The notes: generated by a model not told the origin, from the sequence alone. Numbered from the stretch's first letter, positions 11,468-26,395 are shown. The stretch: DNA of 64,000 bases from Hydractinia symbiolongicarpus (GCF_029227915.1 NC_079886.1:21428501-21492500); one strand, 5' to 3'. Numbers and translations: made by a program.

Positions 11468-14430
11468 ATAGCGTATGTATGCACATTACAAAATATATGA
11501 AATTATTTAATTATAAAATATCGTGTCGTGTATCGTGTTATTAATGAAACAAAAATTTATTCTTTTACAAAGTGTCTCAAATGTCATTCTAACCCTCCTC
11601 CCGCTAATTATGTCCTCAATGATGATTATTTTAATTTTACCTATTAAAGGTTGGAGACCATCTGGCGTTAAATTGTGTTAAATTTTTTCGCGCTAACTTC
11701 TGATCTCAAAGTTAATCATATTAAGTATTTAGCATTACAAGCAAAACAAGATGCAGGGGCTGGATAAACTATCTCGCATGTCAATGTCAATGTCAATTAC
11801 ACTATTTTAAACATACTAACGGGGACATTTCATAAAACCTAAAAATTGATTTACAACTGTTCTGGGGTGAGGGATATGATGCATTGCTATGATACTTACT
11901 GACTTTTTGTATTTATGTATTAGATACTTGCATGTAAAATTTTTAGGTCCCATACCTCTAAGAGCCTTTGGCCACTTCTTGAAAGTACCGCTTAAAATTT
12001 CTTATGAATCCTTATAATGGGGAAATTTATTCTTCAAACTTGAAAGTTACAACATAACTTTATTTCGTTGAGAGAAATCCTTTCGCAAAAAAAATTCTAA
12101 AAAACCTTTTTTGCATCAAGAAATCATTTTGCGTTAATTCGCCAGCCGCCAAATTGTTTTGCAAATGATTGTTATAAAATCTGTCAAATTAAATATTGGC
12201 TAAGACGAACTTAGCATAACGCGAACTCAGAGGTCGTGGGTTCGAATCCACCCGAATGCAGTTTTTCTAAAAAAAAATGTGCGTAAAAAAAGCTCGTTGA
12301 TGACGTAGCAATCACCTATTGCGGACGTAGTTAGTTACATAGTTAGGAGTTGGGATGTAACACTACCTCACAAGCGTGATAGCAATAAACGCTGATTTAA
12401 TTCTTTCCTTGATGAAACATGTCCAACAACATCAAGAAGGACATTTAATTTTACTTCAGATGCAAAGTTGCCTCAACTGGCTAGGACGCCAGACTCTCTA
12501 TTGTGGGCGTATTTCTCGTTACGCCCTTGCTTACTCGCATCGACTGAATTAATCATACTAACAGGCGATATTCCCACCACTAAACTATTAGTTGATATAA
12601 CCGCTGCTGATTGTTATCAGGATGAATAGCTCGATTGTTATAGATATTGACTGAAGGCCTCTGGATATGTGTTTGCGAACTATTAACCCCATGCAAGTAA
12701 TGCTCGTAGTGGTCTAAAGGTGGCAGAAAGCATTGCCTGGATTGGTATGAGCACGTGTGGATAAGTAATCCGTTGTGATGTTGTCCAGATGCATTAAGAT
12801 GAACTTATTTGAACCGTTGTTGTTTAAAAGCGTTTCATAGTAGTTGATGCGTTGCTAATTGTGACTACCAAATCCCTTAATAACAATCCCACCGTTCTGA
12901 ATATAAATCGTATTGTGCTAAATGAAAGAATAAGATTAATAATGTAATTCCTCCTATGAGGCTTAATAACTAAGTATTAACGGATTCTTATGACGCTAGC
13001 ATAAAATCGTAAAAATGCTTGCTGCGAATTTGTCAATATTATTCATGTTGAGAATTGCAGAATCCTTGCCGTGTACCTTCGTATGCATGTTTTTTGTATA
13101 GGTAGAAAAAGGAACATACCATTAATGAGTATGTACCGCTCCTAAAGGACATAGAATTAAGCTTGCATCCTGGGATACGATGTGACTACCTGAGGTAATG
13201 ATTCGTCAACCAGCTATGTCCCTTGTGTCATTCTATTTACAATGTTGCTTAATAATAATTTACAGATATAGATAATTAACACAATGGCGTAACAGCTATT
13301 AACCATGATATTGAACACAAAATTTAACGTTTAAAACGTTTAACATCGTTTACGAGTTGAAATAAGAGCACGGCCAAAGTTCGGGCGAGGCTCGTATGTA
13401 AATTTTGCAGACGTTAAAATGCCATTACCCAAGTGTTTGAATTAAATGAGTTCGTCCGTATGGAGGCCGTCGTCGCCGCTCCTATTCTGAAGGAGTGGCT
13501 GATGTAATTTCCGTTAATATCAGCTTTTTTGCATGTTTTTGTCAACCAAGCAGAAAATTGGCATAATAAAGACATGTGACCCTTGTCCCTGTTAATAAAG
13601 AAAGCACCTGCCCTTGGCCCAGGCTGCAGTAGCTACACCTACTAGGCAGATGATGTCTCCTGTAGCTCCGAGGAATTGCGTTCCTTCCATAAACCGATCT
13701 TTTTGCTGCTTTTATCCAGGTGAGAAGCTTTTTGAGCTGTATGCACGAGTCAATCGTAATATCGCTGAGAGATAGATGTATACTGGGATCGTAGGATTTA
13801 TTTGCAGCAAATTTTGAAACTCTAAGAAATCTACGGAAAGCTAGATTGCACATTGCCCACAACGTTATGTCTCCGTACTGTTTGAAACCGATGTGATTGT
13901 CGAATAACTTCTGCGTGGTACTCGGAGTTTCGACGTTTTCATCGAGCGTTAAAAAATTAACTCTAATTAGCGCATCTGCTTCACACGAATTAACGCCAAG
14001 CTTAAGAAGTCTAATTTAGCGATGTTAATTTTCAGATTGCACTTTACTATCTGTAAATGTTAAAATCAAGCTATTTCAATATAGTGCAGTCTAAGATTAA
14101 TTTTAAAATTTCGTCTCTTGCGCATGAACACTTTTTTTCCCAATCCTTCTGCATAGTTACTTAATTCTGACTATTTTTAAATCACCGCGTAAATTATTGT
14201 TAGGAACAAAAATTACTACGAATTCTTTTTTTTGGGTGCTCTTTGTGAACCCTATTCGCCGGGAAGAACTAGCATCACCTTTTCTAGTTACTTTCCAAGT
14301 TACATGATAATTAGAAAAGCATGGGATGTGAAAAATCTTGCGTTGTACTGCTTTTATAGTTCGTCCGAAACATAACTTTACAATAGGGTTAAAATACTTT
14401 TTGGGATGGAATAAATAATAACAAGAAAAG
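11468..14430. other. Intergenic region with tRNA-like remnants
   Basis: No gene recognised. A B-box-perfect GGTTCGAATCC at 12239-12249, preceded by a weak A-box-like TGGCTAAGACG at about 12198, suggests a decayed tRNA-derived SINE head. A second tRNA-like scrap (CAACTGGCTAGGACGCCAGAC) occurs near 12475. The 106-codon minus-strand ORF at 13542-13862 has no recognisable features and I do not call it a gene. Confidence 0.35.
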
Positions 14431-14443
14431 AAAACTCGCACTG

Positions 14444-14449
14444 TTTATT
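14444..14449 (-). terminator. Poly(A) signal of the HP1 gene
   Basis: Minus-strand AATAAA about 360 nt after the HP1 stop codon, giving a 3' UTR of a plausible length. It is the first canonical signal downstream of the stop that I noticed. Confidence 0.5.
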
Positions 14450-14808
14450 TACACAGAAGTTCCATTAAAAATAAGTTTACACAAATAAACTAAAATATCA
14501 AAAATCAAACATCATGGAAAGAAGAACAAGAATAACGAGAATAGAATATTTAATGTTGTGTGATGTTGTTGCTGGATGAGGTTTGTAGACTTTCAAGATG
14601 CAGAGAGAGAGAGTTTGATAATATGAATATTTACGTTAAAAACCCTAAAATGTTCGTTAGTCCTATATGCCGACTTTGTTGACACTATCCAATAACTTAT
14701 TGCTGTTTTGCCAATAATTGTTCAATAATATTTTGAAACAATATGTGTATATCTACAGTCAGTCTTCGATATGAGGATAAAAAGCGAGAGTTGGTTACGT
14801 AGGCCTTG

Positions 14809-17315
<2,507 letters not shown>

Positions 17316-17763
17316 TTTGATGAAAAAAGTCTAATATGCACTGCAATGATTCAAATACAAATATATTATCCTCAGTTACAAATATAATCTTAAATATTAT
17401 AAGACCAATATCTTTTTTTTTCTGAATAATCTGGAGAAATAGTCAGTGTTAAAAGAAAGCCTGGACTAAAAAATAAAACAAGCAATGAACCAAATTACTA
17501 GTTTTGCGGATTATGCCGCTTAACATAACAGCCGCTAAATGGTCACTGGCAGCCAAAATTTAACATTTGACTTTCAAGATACAAAAACAAAGAGTCAACT
17601 AATCTTGGCTTCCCTAAGGAAAATAACAATATTTATAAAGAGTGCATCAAAACTCTGAGAGTGTAAACAATCAATATTTACATCAAGCTTGAACTGGATC
17701 ATTTAAAACAGTTTTAAATCACTTACTGGTGAAGTAAGTCCTCCACCATAACTTAGTTTAAAG
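17316..17763. other. HP1 upstream region
   Basis: AT-rich, no coding signal. It should contain the HP1 promoter and 5' UTR, but I see no distinct core promoter element. It ends at the 5' border of the second RTE-like LINE copy. Confidence 0.35.
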
Positions 17764-19016
17764 GGTCTGTGAACGGTTGGCGCTAGGAAGGGCATCCAGC
17801 TGTAAAACAATGCCAAAACTCTTTATTAATGGCCGTAAGAATAGTTGATCAGACAAACTGTGTAAACGGGGCTGGAACTCTAAGGAGTGAAGGTGTCGCG
17901 CACGGTAGGACAGATGTCAGGTGTGAGCATCGTCAGATCGTTACCCAGCTATCACATCACAAGGTAGATAACACTAGGTTAAGGATGGCTAGTGTAAATG
18001 TTGGTCCTCTGAGAGGTAGAGCAGGTGAAGTAGTTAAAGTTAGAACGTAGATCTGTTGATATGTGTTGTTTTAAGGAAGTCAGGTGGAGAGGAGCTTCAG
18101 TGAGATTTGTGGAAGGTAGGAGGGCAAGGTATAAGCTTTTGGATTGGTAATAGTGATGGATATGGAGGAGTTGGTATATTCGTTGCAGAGAAGTGGGTAG
18201 AAAAAGTAATAGATGTTATGCGTGTTAATAGTCCTATTATAGTGATAAAGTTTTTGATAGGTAATAGGATTGTCACTTTTCTGTCAGTTTATGCTCCACA
18301 GTGTGGACTCAGTGAGGAAGATAAAGATAAGTTTTATGATGAGTTAATAGCAGTCACATCAAAGTTTGGAGACACTGAACTGGTCATGGTGGGCGGCGAC
18401 CTTAATAGTCATGTTGGGAAGTCATCTGAAGGTTATAGGTGTGCATGGAGGCTATGGATTTGGGAGCAGAAATAAGGAAGGGGAGAGATTGCTTGAGTTT
18501 GGAATGGCAACAGACATGGTGGTTTGCAACACATAATTCAGTAAGAGACAGAGTAGGCTGATAACATATAAGTCAGGTGGTTGTAAGACACAGATAAACT
18601 ATTTCCTGGTTAGAAAGTCAGACAAGAAAGTGGTAAAGGACAAGAAAGTTATATTGGGGGAAGAGTGTGTTTCCCAGCATAGGTTGTTGGTTTGTGATAT
18701 TATCTTGAAGAGTGTTAAAGAACCCAAAGGAAAGTACAGGCCCCGTCATAAAGTCTGGAAGCCGGAGGAAGAGATTGTAGCAAGACAATTTAGTGCAAAA
18801 GTTCAGCAGTTAGCCCACAATGGTCAATGTGATAGTGACAATGTTGAAAGTATTTGGACTACTTTGAAGAATTGTCTTCTAGAAGCTTCTAATGATACCT
18901 GTGGGTGGACGAAAGGACCAGCTAGACATAGACAGACCTGGCGGTGGAATAATGAGGTTGACCGGTGTATAAAGGAGAAGAGGAAACTTTGGAAAGAGTG
19001 GGAGTAAATATATTGA
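17764..19016 (+). mobile_element. RTE-like LINE, 5' half only (second copy)
   Basis: Plus-strand sequence closely matching the 5' leader and endonuclease region of the element at 2118-5400, starting at GGTCTGTGAACGGTTGG. ORF pieces at 17829-18050, 18107-18475 and 18630-19007 are in different frames (frameshifts near 18040, 18110 and 18450). Endonuclease motifs remain (GGDLNSHVGK, SQHRLLVCD). Similarity fades after the KLWKEWE stretch at about 19005, so the reverse transcriptase is missing. 5'-complete, 3'-truncated copies are unusual for LINEs and suggest a later deletion. Confidence 0.82.
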
Positions 19017-19672
19017 TTCTAGCAACTCCTAGATATAATTTAAAGCTTTTGTTCAGCTTTAATGATGTCAAAATGCTGAATAGTGAGATGTAACACTGAA
19101 AATGTTAAACTAGAAATGGCACCTTTAGATCAATAATTTTTCTGAAGCCTATTTAATAGGTTTATTTTACTAAGCCTGTATAATGACAAAATGCAAAATC
19201 AGCAACAAAGGCACCGAAATTTCCTAAATAAACACATTATAAATTGGAGAGAACCTTTAGAAAAAAAATTATGGAATAAAATAAAAATGTTTGAGGTTGT
19301 GTTTTTGATATTAAAAACAAAATAAAAAACAGGTCACAAAAAGATAAAAAAAGAAAACAGACAGCCTCTGGGCACATTATACTATAGTTCTTATATAAGT
19401 GGGTATTCTCTTCCTTTTTCGAATAAAAGTTGCAATAATTTTAGTGTAACTTTCGTTTTGCTGGATTTGTTCAATCGAAAGTCTGCCTGTGACATGTTGC
19501 ATTGACAGCAATGGACACATGCACAGAGACAAAGGATAAACAACAGTATGTAATAGCTAGCTACAGCTAGCTAAGAAAATTAATGGAAGTACTTTTTATT
19601 TCTGAAAAATATATTATATACTACTAGCTGAATTAAGGTAATCAGACATGTTCTCCTGTCATGCAAGGTTTA
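19017..19672. other. Intergenic AT-rich region
   Basis: No gene or clear repeat identified. It lies between the 3'-truncated RTE-like copy and the tail of the minus-strand CR1/L2-like LINE. Confidence 0.35.
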
Positions 19673-21145
19673 GATTAGATTAGATTGCTTTATTTATAGT
19701 CGATAATGTACAAAAGATTTAAAATATACTAATAAAATATACTAATAAAAAAACTAATAATATATAATAATAAAATACCATTTCTCTAGTAGAATCAATC
19801 CGGAAGCTTTTTGGCTGAAAAACATGAAAGACTCTACTGGAGAAGATGGTTAGTCTATTAAGACTAATTAAAATCGACTGTTTAAACGAAAAATTAAATA
19901 ATTCCTAAATTAATTATGTATTCTGCACAGATCCGACATTTGCATTGGAAAGAAGAAAGTTCGCCCATAACTCTACAGAATTTAACCAAAGACTCTGCAG
20001 ATTTGATTTCATCAGGAAGAGAATTCCATAATTGGGAGGCTATATATCCAAATGTTTGCAGCCCATATTTTGAAGATTTTATTCTAGGTCTAACTAAAGC
20101 ACTTGATGACCTTAAATTATATCCAGTATCATTTCTAAACTGAAACACACCTTCCATGTAGGAAGGATTCAATTTCCATTTCGTCTTGTAGACCTCTTTT
20201 AGTAATTGTCTACAATGTTGCATATGAATTCTTTTCGTAGAAGAAATGGATTCCACTTTAGACTGAGACCTTGCCCTTTTTAAAACTCTATCCACCTTTG
20301 AAATAGATTTCCTGCTATTAAATCCCCAGACTAAAGGACAATAATTGAACTCAGATGCTATGAATGTTGCATATAATAAACTTTTCTGTTTATTATCAAC
20401 AATCCAGGAAATTCTCTTCAGGGCATTAGATTTACAGCTAGCTTTTTTGCACAGTGTGTTTATATGATCTGCAAAAGTAAGCTGACTGTCAAATTTAATA
20501 CCAAGAAGCTTTACACATTTAGATGCAGATAAAATTGCTCCATTTAAATTTAAATGCCGGATTTGTGGACTTTCTGGCTTTCCGAATATTATAAAATCGC
20601 ATTTGCTTGCGTTTAATTGCAAGCCATTATCGGAAAACCATAAAGCTGCTGACCTAAAAAGTTGTTCTAACATATATTTTACTTCGTGAAAGGTTTCAGC
20701 TGATGCACAAAACATATTATCGTCAGCATAGTTACACACTACAATATCAGAGCAGGGCGGCATATTCACGTCATATTGAAAAAGAAAATCATTTAAAAAT
20801 ATGTTAAACAGTAACGGCCCCAAAATTGACCCCTGTGGTATACCAGAAAAAATTTCCTTCCAACAACCAAAAACCCCATCAATACCTACTCTCTGAAAGC
20901 GCTGCTTTAAATAGCTCCAAATAAAAGATAATGCACTAGAAGAAAATCCATAAGCATGAAGCTTAGCAATAAGTAGCTTGTGGTTAATACAGTCAAAAGC
21001 CTTGCTTAGATCCATGAGCAAGGCAGCAACACACTTTTTAGAGACTAACTTTTTTTGAAGAAAGCACATTAGATTTAAAAGAGCAAGTTGGCTACTGTAT
21101 CCTTTCCTGAATCCAGACAAGATAGGGGACATTTTCCCCTCCATG

Positions 21146-22476
21146 AACTTGTTCTGCCCAGATTGCGAAAACGACCTGTTTACAACCGGGACAGCCAGAT
21201 TATGTACGCACGGTCCGATTATGTTTTTTTTGCACTGTTATGTCGTGGTGACCGGATTATGAACGCTGATATAAATAGCTGGGAGACAGGCTGTGATTGG
21301 CATTTTCTTCAAGCTTTTGTAAATTAAACATTCTCTGGAAGATAGAACACCCCTAAAAACTAGACATGGCGAAATAAAAAAGTGTCGACGTAATTCTTAG
21401 TATAAACTACCCTTGTAGTAAATACATTTCAACATAATATACTTTGAAGCAACTAAATTTCACGGAACCTAAATTATTCTTTTTGCGGGAATTAATTTTG
21501 GTGAAAAGTTATTAAACTTGCGAATCCCAAAATTTAGTATTTGCCACAAATGATATAAAAGCAGTCAGCCCCAATTATATTTGTGTTATTTAAGTCCTAT
21601 AATTGTCGAATAATATTTGACTGTCATACATAAGTCGGCCTGCCCCGATTATGTTCGTTCTATAATAAGTGAGAAATAATATTACACTGTCGTATATAAA
21701 CTGCCCTGATTATGTTAATAATAATAATAATAATAAATATTTAAAGTGGCTAGCCCAGAAAATCACAAAAACCTATAGTTAGTGGATTGTTTCCACTGGG
21801 GGCCACTAGAACAAAAAAGAAACAAAAAATGATAAACCTTAGACTGCCTCAGCTCAATCAAACATAGTAACATTTATAATCTGTGAAAATTGAAAAGAAA
21901 AAGAATAAAAAACAAAAATTAAAAAGTTAAAAAGTGATCTCCATTAGAATTTGCCAAATACATTCGAGATGGAAGTCTTAAACGAAAGCAGACTTCCATC
22001 ACAGGTCACTTGGTCTGGAAGATTATTCCACACTTTTGCAGCTCTAAATGGGAAGGCTTTTTTGCCAAATTCCGTGTTGACCAAGGGAAGTGTGAACCTG
22101 TTTTTTGAAGCTCCTCTTGTTTGATGATTATGACAGTTTTTTGTCAAAAGGAATTTTGAGCGCATGTAATCAGGAGCAATGTGATTCATGGCTTTGAAAA
22201 CTAATATGGCATCGTTTTTGATGAGTAAATTATTCATTGAATATTCCCTCTCTTTTCCAAGAAAGGTACGGACACATTTTAATCGTTTTTCTAGTTTTCC
22301 CAATCTACCTTGGGTGGCACATGTTCCTTTTATAAGTGCCAAATAATATTTTTTGAGTAATAAGCCGGCCTGTCCCGTTTATGTTGCCCTGATTATGTAT
22401 TTTCTGCCCTGTTCTTAACCGGGGCAAGCTGCCGTACTTAATCAGGCCAATGTTCATTATCCGGGCAGAACAAACT
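21146..22476. mobile_element. DNA transposon (TGTTCTGCCC TIR), left unit, with AACT target duplication
   Basis: The element spans 21150-22472 and is bounded by TGTTCTGCCC and its complement GGGCAGAACA. The flanking AACT is duplicated at 21146-21149 and 22473-22476. It interrupts the RT ORF of the surrounding LINE. The interior has repeated CCGATTATGT-type motifs and no transposase ORF, so it is non-autonomous. It also carries its own nested LINE fragment (21717-22320). Superfamily not assigned; a 4-bp target duplication narrows the options. Confidence 0.78.
21712..22325 (-). mobile_element. LINE 3' fragment nested in the DNA element, ATGTT target duplication
   Basis: Minus-strand LINE C-terminal fragment at 21717-22320. 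It includes an ORF part with FKAMNHIAPDYMRSKFLL and FPFRAAKVWNNLPDQV, typical of the region after the RT domain. The 3' tail is (AAT)n on the plus strand at 21717-21736. ATGTT at 21712-21716 and 22321-22325 is the target duplication. The related unit at 23297-23920 lacks this insertion, which fixes the junction. Confidence 0.78.
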
Positions 22477-22721
22477 CACTTATCTGTTCAAATAAGATTT
22501 TTTCAAACACCTTAGCCATGTTTGGCAGTTTACTAACTGGTCGATAATTTTCTTTGCAGACCCTAGACTTTGCTTTGTAGAGTGGAGACACATCCGCAAA
22601 TTTCAAAGACTCAGGAAAGATGCACCTATCTACTGAGTCATTAAAACAGTGACTCAAGGTCCTTCCAACAAACAAAATTGACAGCATAACTAGTCTGTTG
22701 TTCACATATATATGCATATAT

Positions 22722-23048
22722 TCATTTCTTAAAGGTCCGTCTTTGGCAACCTTTAATAGAAAATGTAGAAATTTTCTTACCCAATGTAAAATCGCGGACA
22801 TAATAGTTAGCTAGCTGAAAGTTAAAATTTCTTCTGCAAAAATGACAAAAACACCCATCGTTTTTAACCACCCACCCAGCAATTCCCAGTGACAAGTTGA
22901 AGTACGGACGCAATCCCTTGACAAAATATAAGCAAACTATACTATAAATTGTTAAGGAAACATATTTTGCACTGAATTTTCTTCCAGTTTGAGCATTCCG
23001 GCTGTACAATGTGAGCAGTTTGGCGCGGAAAGATTCTTTTTCTGCCAT
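22722..23048 (-). other. Unassigned open frame between repeat units
   Basis: A 108-codon minus-strand ORF starting MAEKESFRAKLLTLYSR lies between the LINE 5' remnant and the right unit of the DNA element. No domain recognised. It could be a first exon of a host gene or part of an unknown transposon; its 3' end runs into the LINE remnant. Confidence 0.2.
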
Positions 23049-23296
23049 TTCTTTTTCCCTTTAGCGCATGCGTATTTAACCACACCATCGTGGATTACAT
23101 TTGTGGATTACAGTTATTAAATAAACATATTTAATCGGTTAATTACAGTGAAATCGTAAAAAACGTGAAGTATACTCATTATTTATAAAATGTGAACTAA
23201 AATATCAACTAGTATAATTTGAAGAAGAAAAATAAACTATAGAAAAAACTTTGAGGGGAAATCAACTACGGTGGAGGACAGTTTTTGCAGTGACAC

Positions 23297-23920
23297 TGTT
23301 CTGCCCGGATAATACATGGTGCCCTGATTAAGTACGGCAGCTTGCCCCGGTTAAGAACAGGGCAGAAAATACATAATCAGGGTAACATAATCAGAACAAG
23401 CCGGCTTATTACTCAAAAAATATTATTTGGCACTTATAAAAGGAACATAGTCCAGGCTGACCGCTTTTATATCATTCGTCATCACTGGTGGCAAAGTTGT
23501 TGTTGTTCTCAAATGAAACGAAATTTCGTGGCAAATACTAAATTTTGGGATTCGCAAGTTTAATAACTTTTCACCAAACTTAATTACGGCAAAAAGAATA
23601 ATTTAGGTTCCGTGAAATTTAGTTTCTTCAAGAAAGTATATTATGTTGAAATGAGTACTTTATGGTAAGAAGAATTACTTCGAGACTTTTTTCTTTCGCC
23701 ATGTCTAGTTTTTAGGGGTGTTCTATCTTCCAGAGAATGTTTAATTCACAAACGTTTGAAGAAAATGCCAATCACAGCCTGTCTGGCCAGCCTATTATAT
23801 CAGCGTTCAAAATCCGGTCACCACGACATAACCAGTACAAAAAAACATAATCGGACCATGCGTACATAACCTGGCTGTCCCGGTTGTAAATAGGCCATTT
23901 TTTGCAATCTGGGCAGAACA
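23297..23920. mobile_element. DNA transposon (TGTTCTGCCC TIR), right unit in inverted orientation
   Basis: A 624-bp unit with the same TGTTCTGCCC...GGGCAGAACA ends and interior as the unit at 21150-22472, but in opposite orientation: 23297-23450 matches 22320-22472 and 23455-23920 matches 21150-21575 reverse-complemented. The flanks are ACAC and ATAC, an imperfect 4-bp duplication. The pair therefore forms a large inverted repeat of about 2.8 kb with an 820-bp spacer. Confidence 0.75.
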
Positions 23921-24410
23921 ATACCGGGACCGTCCTAAAGTGTGTATCAGGAGTTCTGAAATAATTAATAGATAGAGTTGAATGTAAATGTCAAAATTAA
24001 TGAGAGTTTATGGAGAAAATCAGAGAATTTGTTCCGCTGATGTACTTTTAGCTGCGTAAACATATCTGTTGTGTTGAGTAGGGCAACTTGGATATGGACG
24101 GATCTCAAACCTGGGACACTTTCATTTTTGAAAATGCTTAGCTATAATTGATGTGTGTCTTATTTGTCCATTTTTTGTGCAATAATCTGAGTGAGAATTA
24201 TATCTTGAGCCTCACTACTTAGTTAATTTAGTAGTTAAATATAGATAGCTAGTTGTGGCCTTCTTTAGAATATTCTTCAACTAATAGGTGTAGCTAAGCT
24301 ATCTCTGTTCTGCCTGATTTTAGGACACAGACCAATCTTAAGACACAGAACTGACCAGTCTTAAAACATTTTCTGTCATCAGTAATTTTAGACCTGTTAA
24401 GGAATGTGCA

Positions 24411-24590
24411 TAGATAGATGTGCATATTTTACATGGCTAGCCTCGCTAATATCTAGCTAGGGATATACCCTGTCTATCATTTCCAGGAGGGGCCATGATG
24501 GCTTTTAGATGGAGAGTCCTAGAGTATTTAATGCTCATTTTGAGCCACGCAGACACAATTAGGGCCCGCGCTCTACTAGTTTTGAGACAG
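24411..24590 (-). mobile_element. tRNA-derived SINE, 5'-truncated copy
   Basis: Reverse complement of the body of the SINE at 7829-7990. It shares TAGTAGAGCGCGGG, the GAGCATTAAATACTCTAGGA stretch and GGGATATACCCTGTC-like sequence, and ends CACATCTATCTA. The tRNA head is missing. It abuts the LINE remnant at 24600-24683. Confidence 0.7.
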
Positions 24591-24599
24591 CCCAGATCA

Positions 24600-26395
24600 T
24601 GTAGTTTACTTGATTCTTTAAATATGCTGTGAATATTAGGTGGCAGATTATCATTATAATATTCTAATAACAACCTACATGCATAAATGTTACGAAGTGG
24701 CTACAAGTATGTGACCGTACTTTTACTTTTTTTTGCTAGAAGTACGGCATTTATGTATTTTTACTTTCTTTTGCTCGAAGTACGGCATTCACGTATTTCT
24801 TTTTTCTAGAAGTCGCTTGGCCAGCGGGTTGGTTGGAGAGTTGACGATGAAAATATATTTTCTTTTTAGGGTTCTCTGTACTAGGAGCTTTTATTTACAT
24901 TCTACAACTTTGACTACGTATGGTACAAGGCTGATTATATGTTTTCAGGCTACGGTCATGTTAAGAATATTATCAAGAAGATATGATGCTCATATTAGTC
25001 AAAAAAAAAAAACATTGAGGCTGCAACGAAAATATGTGTACCTTTGTCAAATAGTTCAGTGTTAATGTGGGAAATAAAGAAGACAGCCACTTTATGCATG
25101 TGTCTAATTGTGATTCAGTAAACGCTCCACTATGAAAGTAATGTGCCAGATGATGTTTTTTAATTGTTTCGTCGCTGTGATGATTGAAATAAAGATTATG
25201 TCTCCAGCTACCACAGTTGCCCCTAAAGAAAATTTGTTAGTTATTATCTTACATTTATTTTCGCATCAGAATTTTTTATTATGGAAGAATAGTAACTACA
25301 CTCACTTTCATTCAAATTTCCCTGGCACACTTTTCATTTCTTCGAGTAGCTGTTGTACATTATTTCGGCCACTCCCGTTTATTTTTGAGCTCATGTTATG
25401 AAGGTCTTTCAAGATAACATTTTTCCCACACAGATTGGAAATATGGTTTTGAATTATTTTTTTTGGCTTTCACTTTTAACATTTGTGATGCCTGCAGCGA
25501 AAGGTTTTCATCAAAACATTCCTGTAAGAAAAAACGGAATATTTGACTCGCCGCAAGTATGATATACGGTCAGATTTTTTTCTATGCATACAATCAAGGT
25601 GACTTAGTTACAGGTTGATTATGTTCTCCTGTAAATGATTTCACATACAGTTTTTGTCCAGAACTATTTATCCTCACTTTGATAAGGTATGTATACATCC
25701 CATTTTGTAAGTTCTAAAATTTATAATTCAGAAGGTACAAGTATTGAATTTTTAAAACGAAAAAAATATGGATAGCAATATATATAAAAAGAACTTACGC
25801 ATTATGTTTGCTCTTTCCAGTAGAAGCTGATTTAAATTCTTTCCCCCCATGAATGCAAGCATAGTCTATTTCTGCATACTTCAACTCTTCCTTAAAAACT
25901 TTCTTGCTAGCTCTTTTTGCTGCATTTTCTACTGATCTTGAACTCCTTACATACAGTTGTGTAAAAGTTGACTTTTCATGCTCGCCTTTAGCAATATGAC
26001 TTTTCATGCTCGCCTTTAGCAAAAGCTACAAAAATACCAACATTCATTATCAATAAATTAATTTTTTTAATCAACAACAATTCTTTCACTTGTAAATAAC
26101 TAACGAGGAATGCTATTTCGCACCTTCTACAATATTCTCCACACCACGCACAAAGGGCGTCAGCGGTGATTTTATGTACGCTGACCAGCATTTTAGGCAT
26201 TCACGTACTTGTAGCACAAAAAAATAAAAATACGGTCACGTACTTGTAGCCACTTTGTAAATGTTAAGAGCTTTAGATCCTTGGCAGACTGATTACTAGT
26301 AATGGTCAGAATATTGTGGCAATTAATTTTAAGTATAAATATTTTTAGTGTCTAATGATCCCCAGTTACCAATGCCATATTGAATATGTGATAAA
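24600..26395 (-). mobile_element. LINE C-terminal remnant split by a Mutator-like element
   Basis: Minus-strand pieces 26258-26395 and 24600-24692 read as one LINE C-terminal region (NWGSLDTKN upstream; KALNIYACRLLLEYYNDNLPP across the junction) once the 1565-bp element and one 9-bp duplication are removed. The frame of the upstream piece is decayed. Confidence 0.6.
24684..26266. mobile_element. Mutator-like DNA element with 9-bp target duplication
   Basis: The element spans 24693-26257 (1565 bp). It is flanked by an exact TAAATGTTA duplication at 24684-24692 and 26258-26266. Terminal inverted repeats begin CGAAGTGGCTACAAGTA and end TACTTGTAGCCACTTTG, with further AAGTACG repeats inside each end. 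A 9-bp duplication with long inverted repeats fits MULEs. A minus-strand ORF at 25795-26022 contains YACIHGGKEFKSASTGKSKH, which resembles the FAR1/ZSWIM-type DNA-binding N-terminus of some MULE proteins. No transposase catalytic domain is visible, so the copy is defective. Confidence 0.78.

Larger units (their letters stand above)
19673..22700 (-). mobile_element. CR1/L2/jockey-like LINE, 5'-truncated and split by a DNA element
   Basis: Minus-strand reverse transcriptase in two parts. The 5' part (about 22700-22473) has FPESLKFADVSPLYK and NYRPVSKLPNMAKVFEKILF. The 3' part (21149-19894) has SGFRKGYSSQLALL, LMDLSKAFDCINHKLL, GIPQGSILGPLLFN, the catalytic YADD and the C-terminal NLRSS...LWNSLPDEIKSA region. 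The 3' UTR ends in repeated TCTAA units at 19673-19690. The two parts are separated exactly by the element at 21150-22472. Removing that element and one AACT copy makes the RT frame continuous (ISEF runs into MEGKMSP), a strong demonstration of insertion. Upstream endonuclease is absent. Clade not certain. Confidence 0.88.

Noticed and set aside
13542-13862. 106-codon minus-strand ORF
   Set aside because: No motifs, no splice or promoter context; likely chance.
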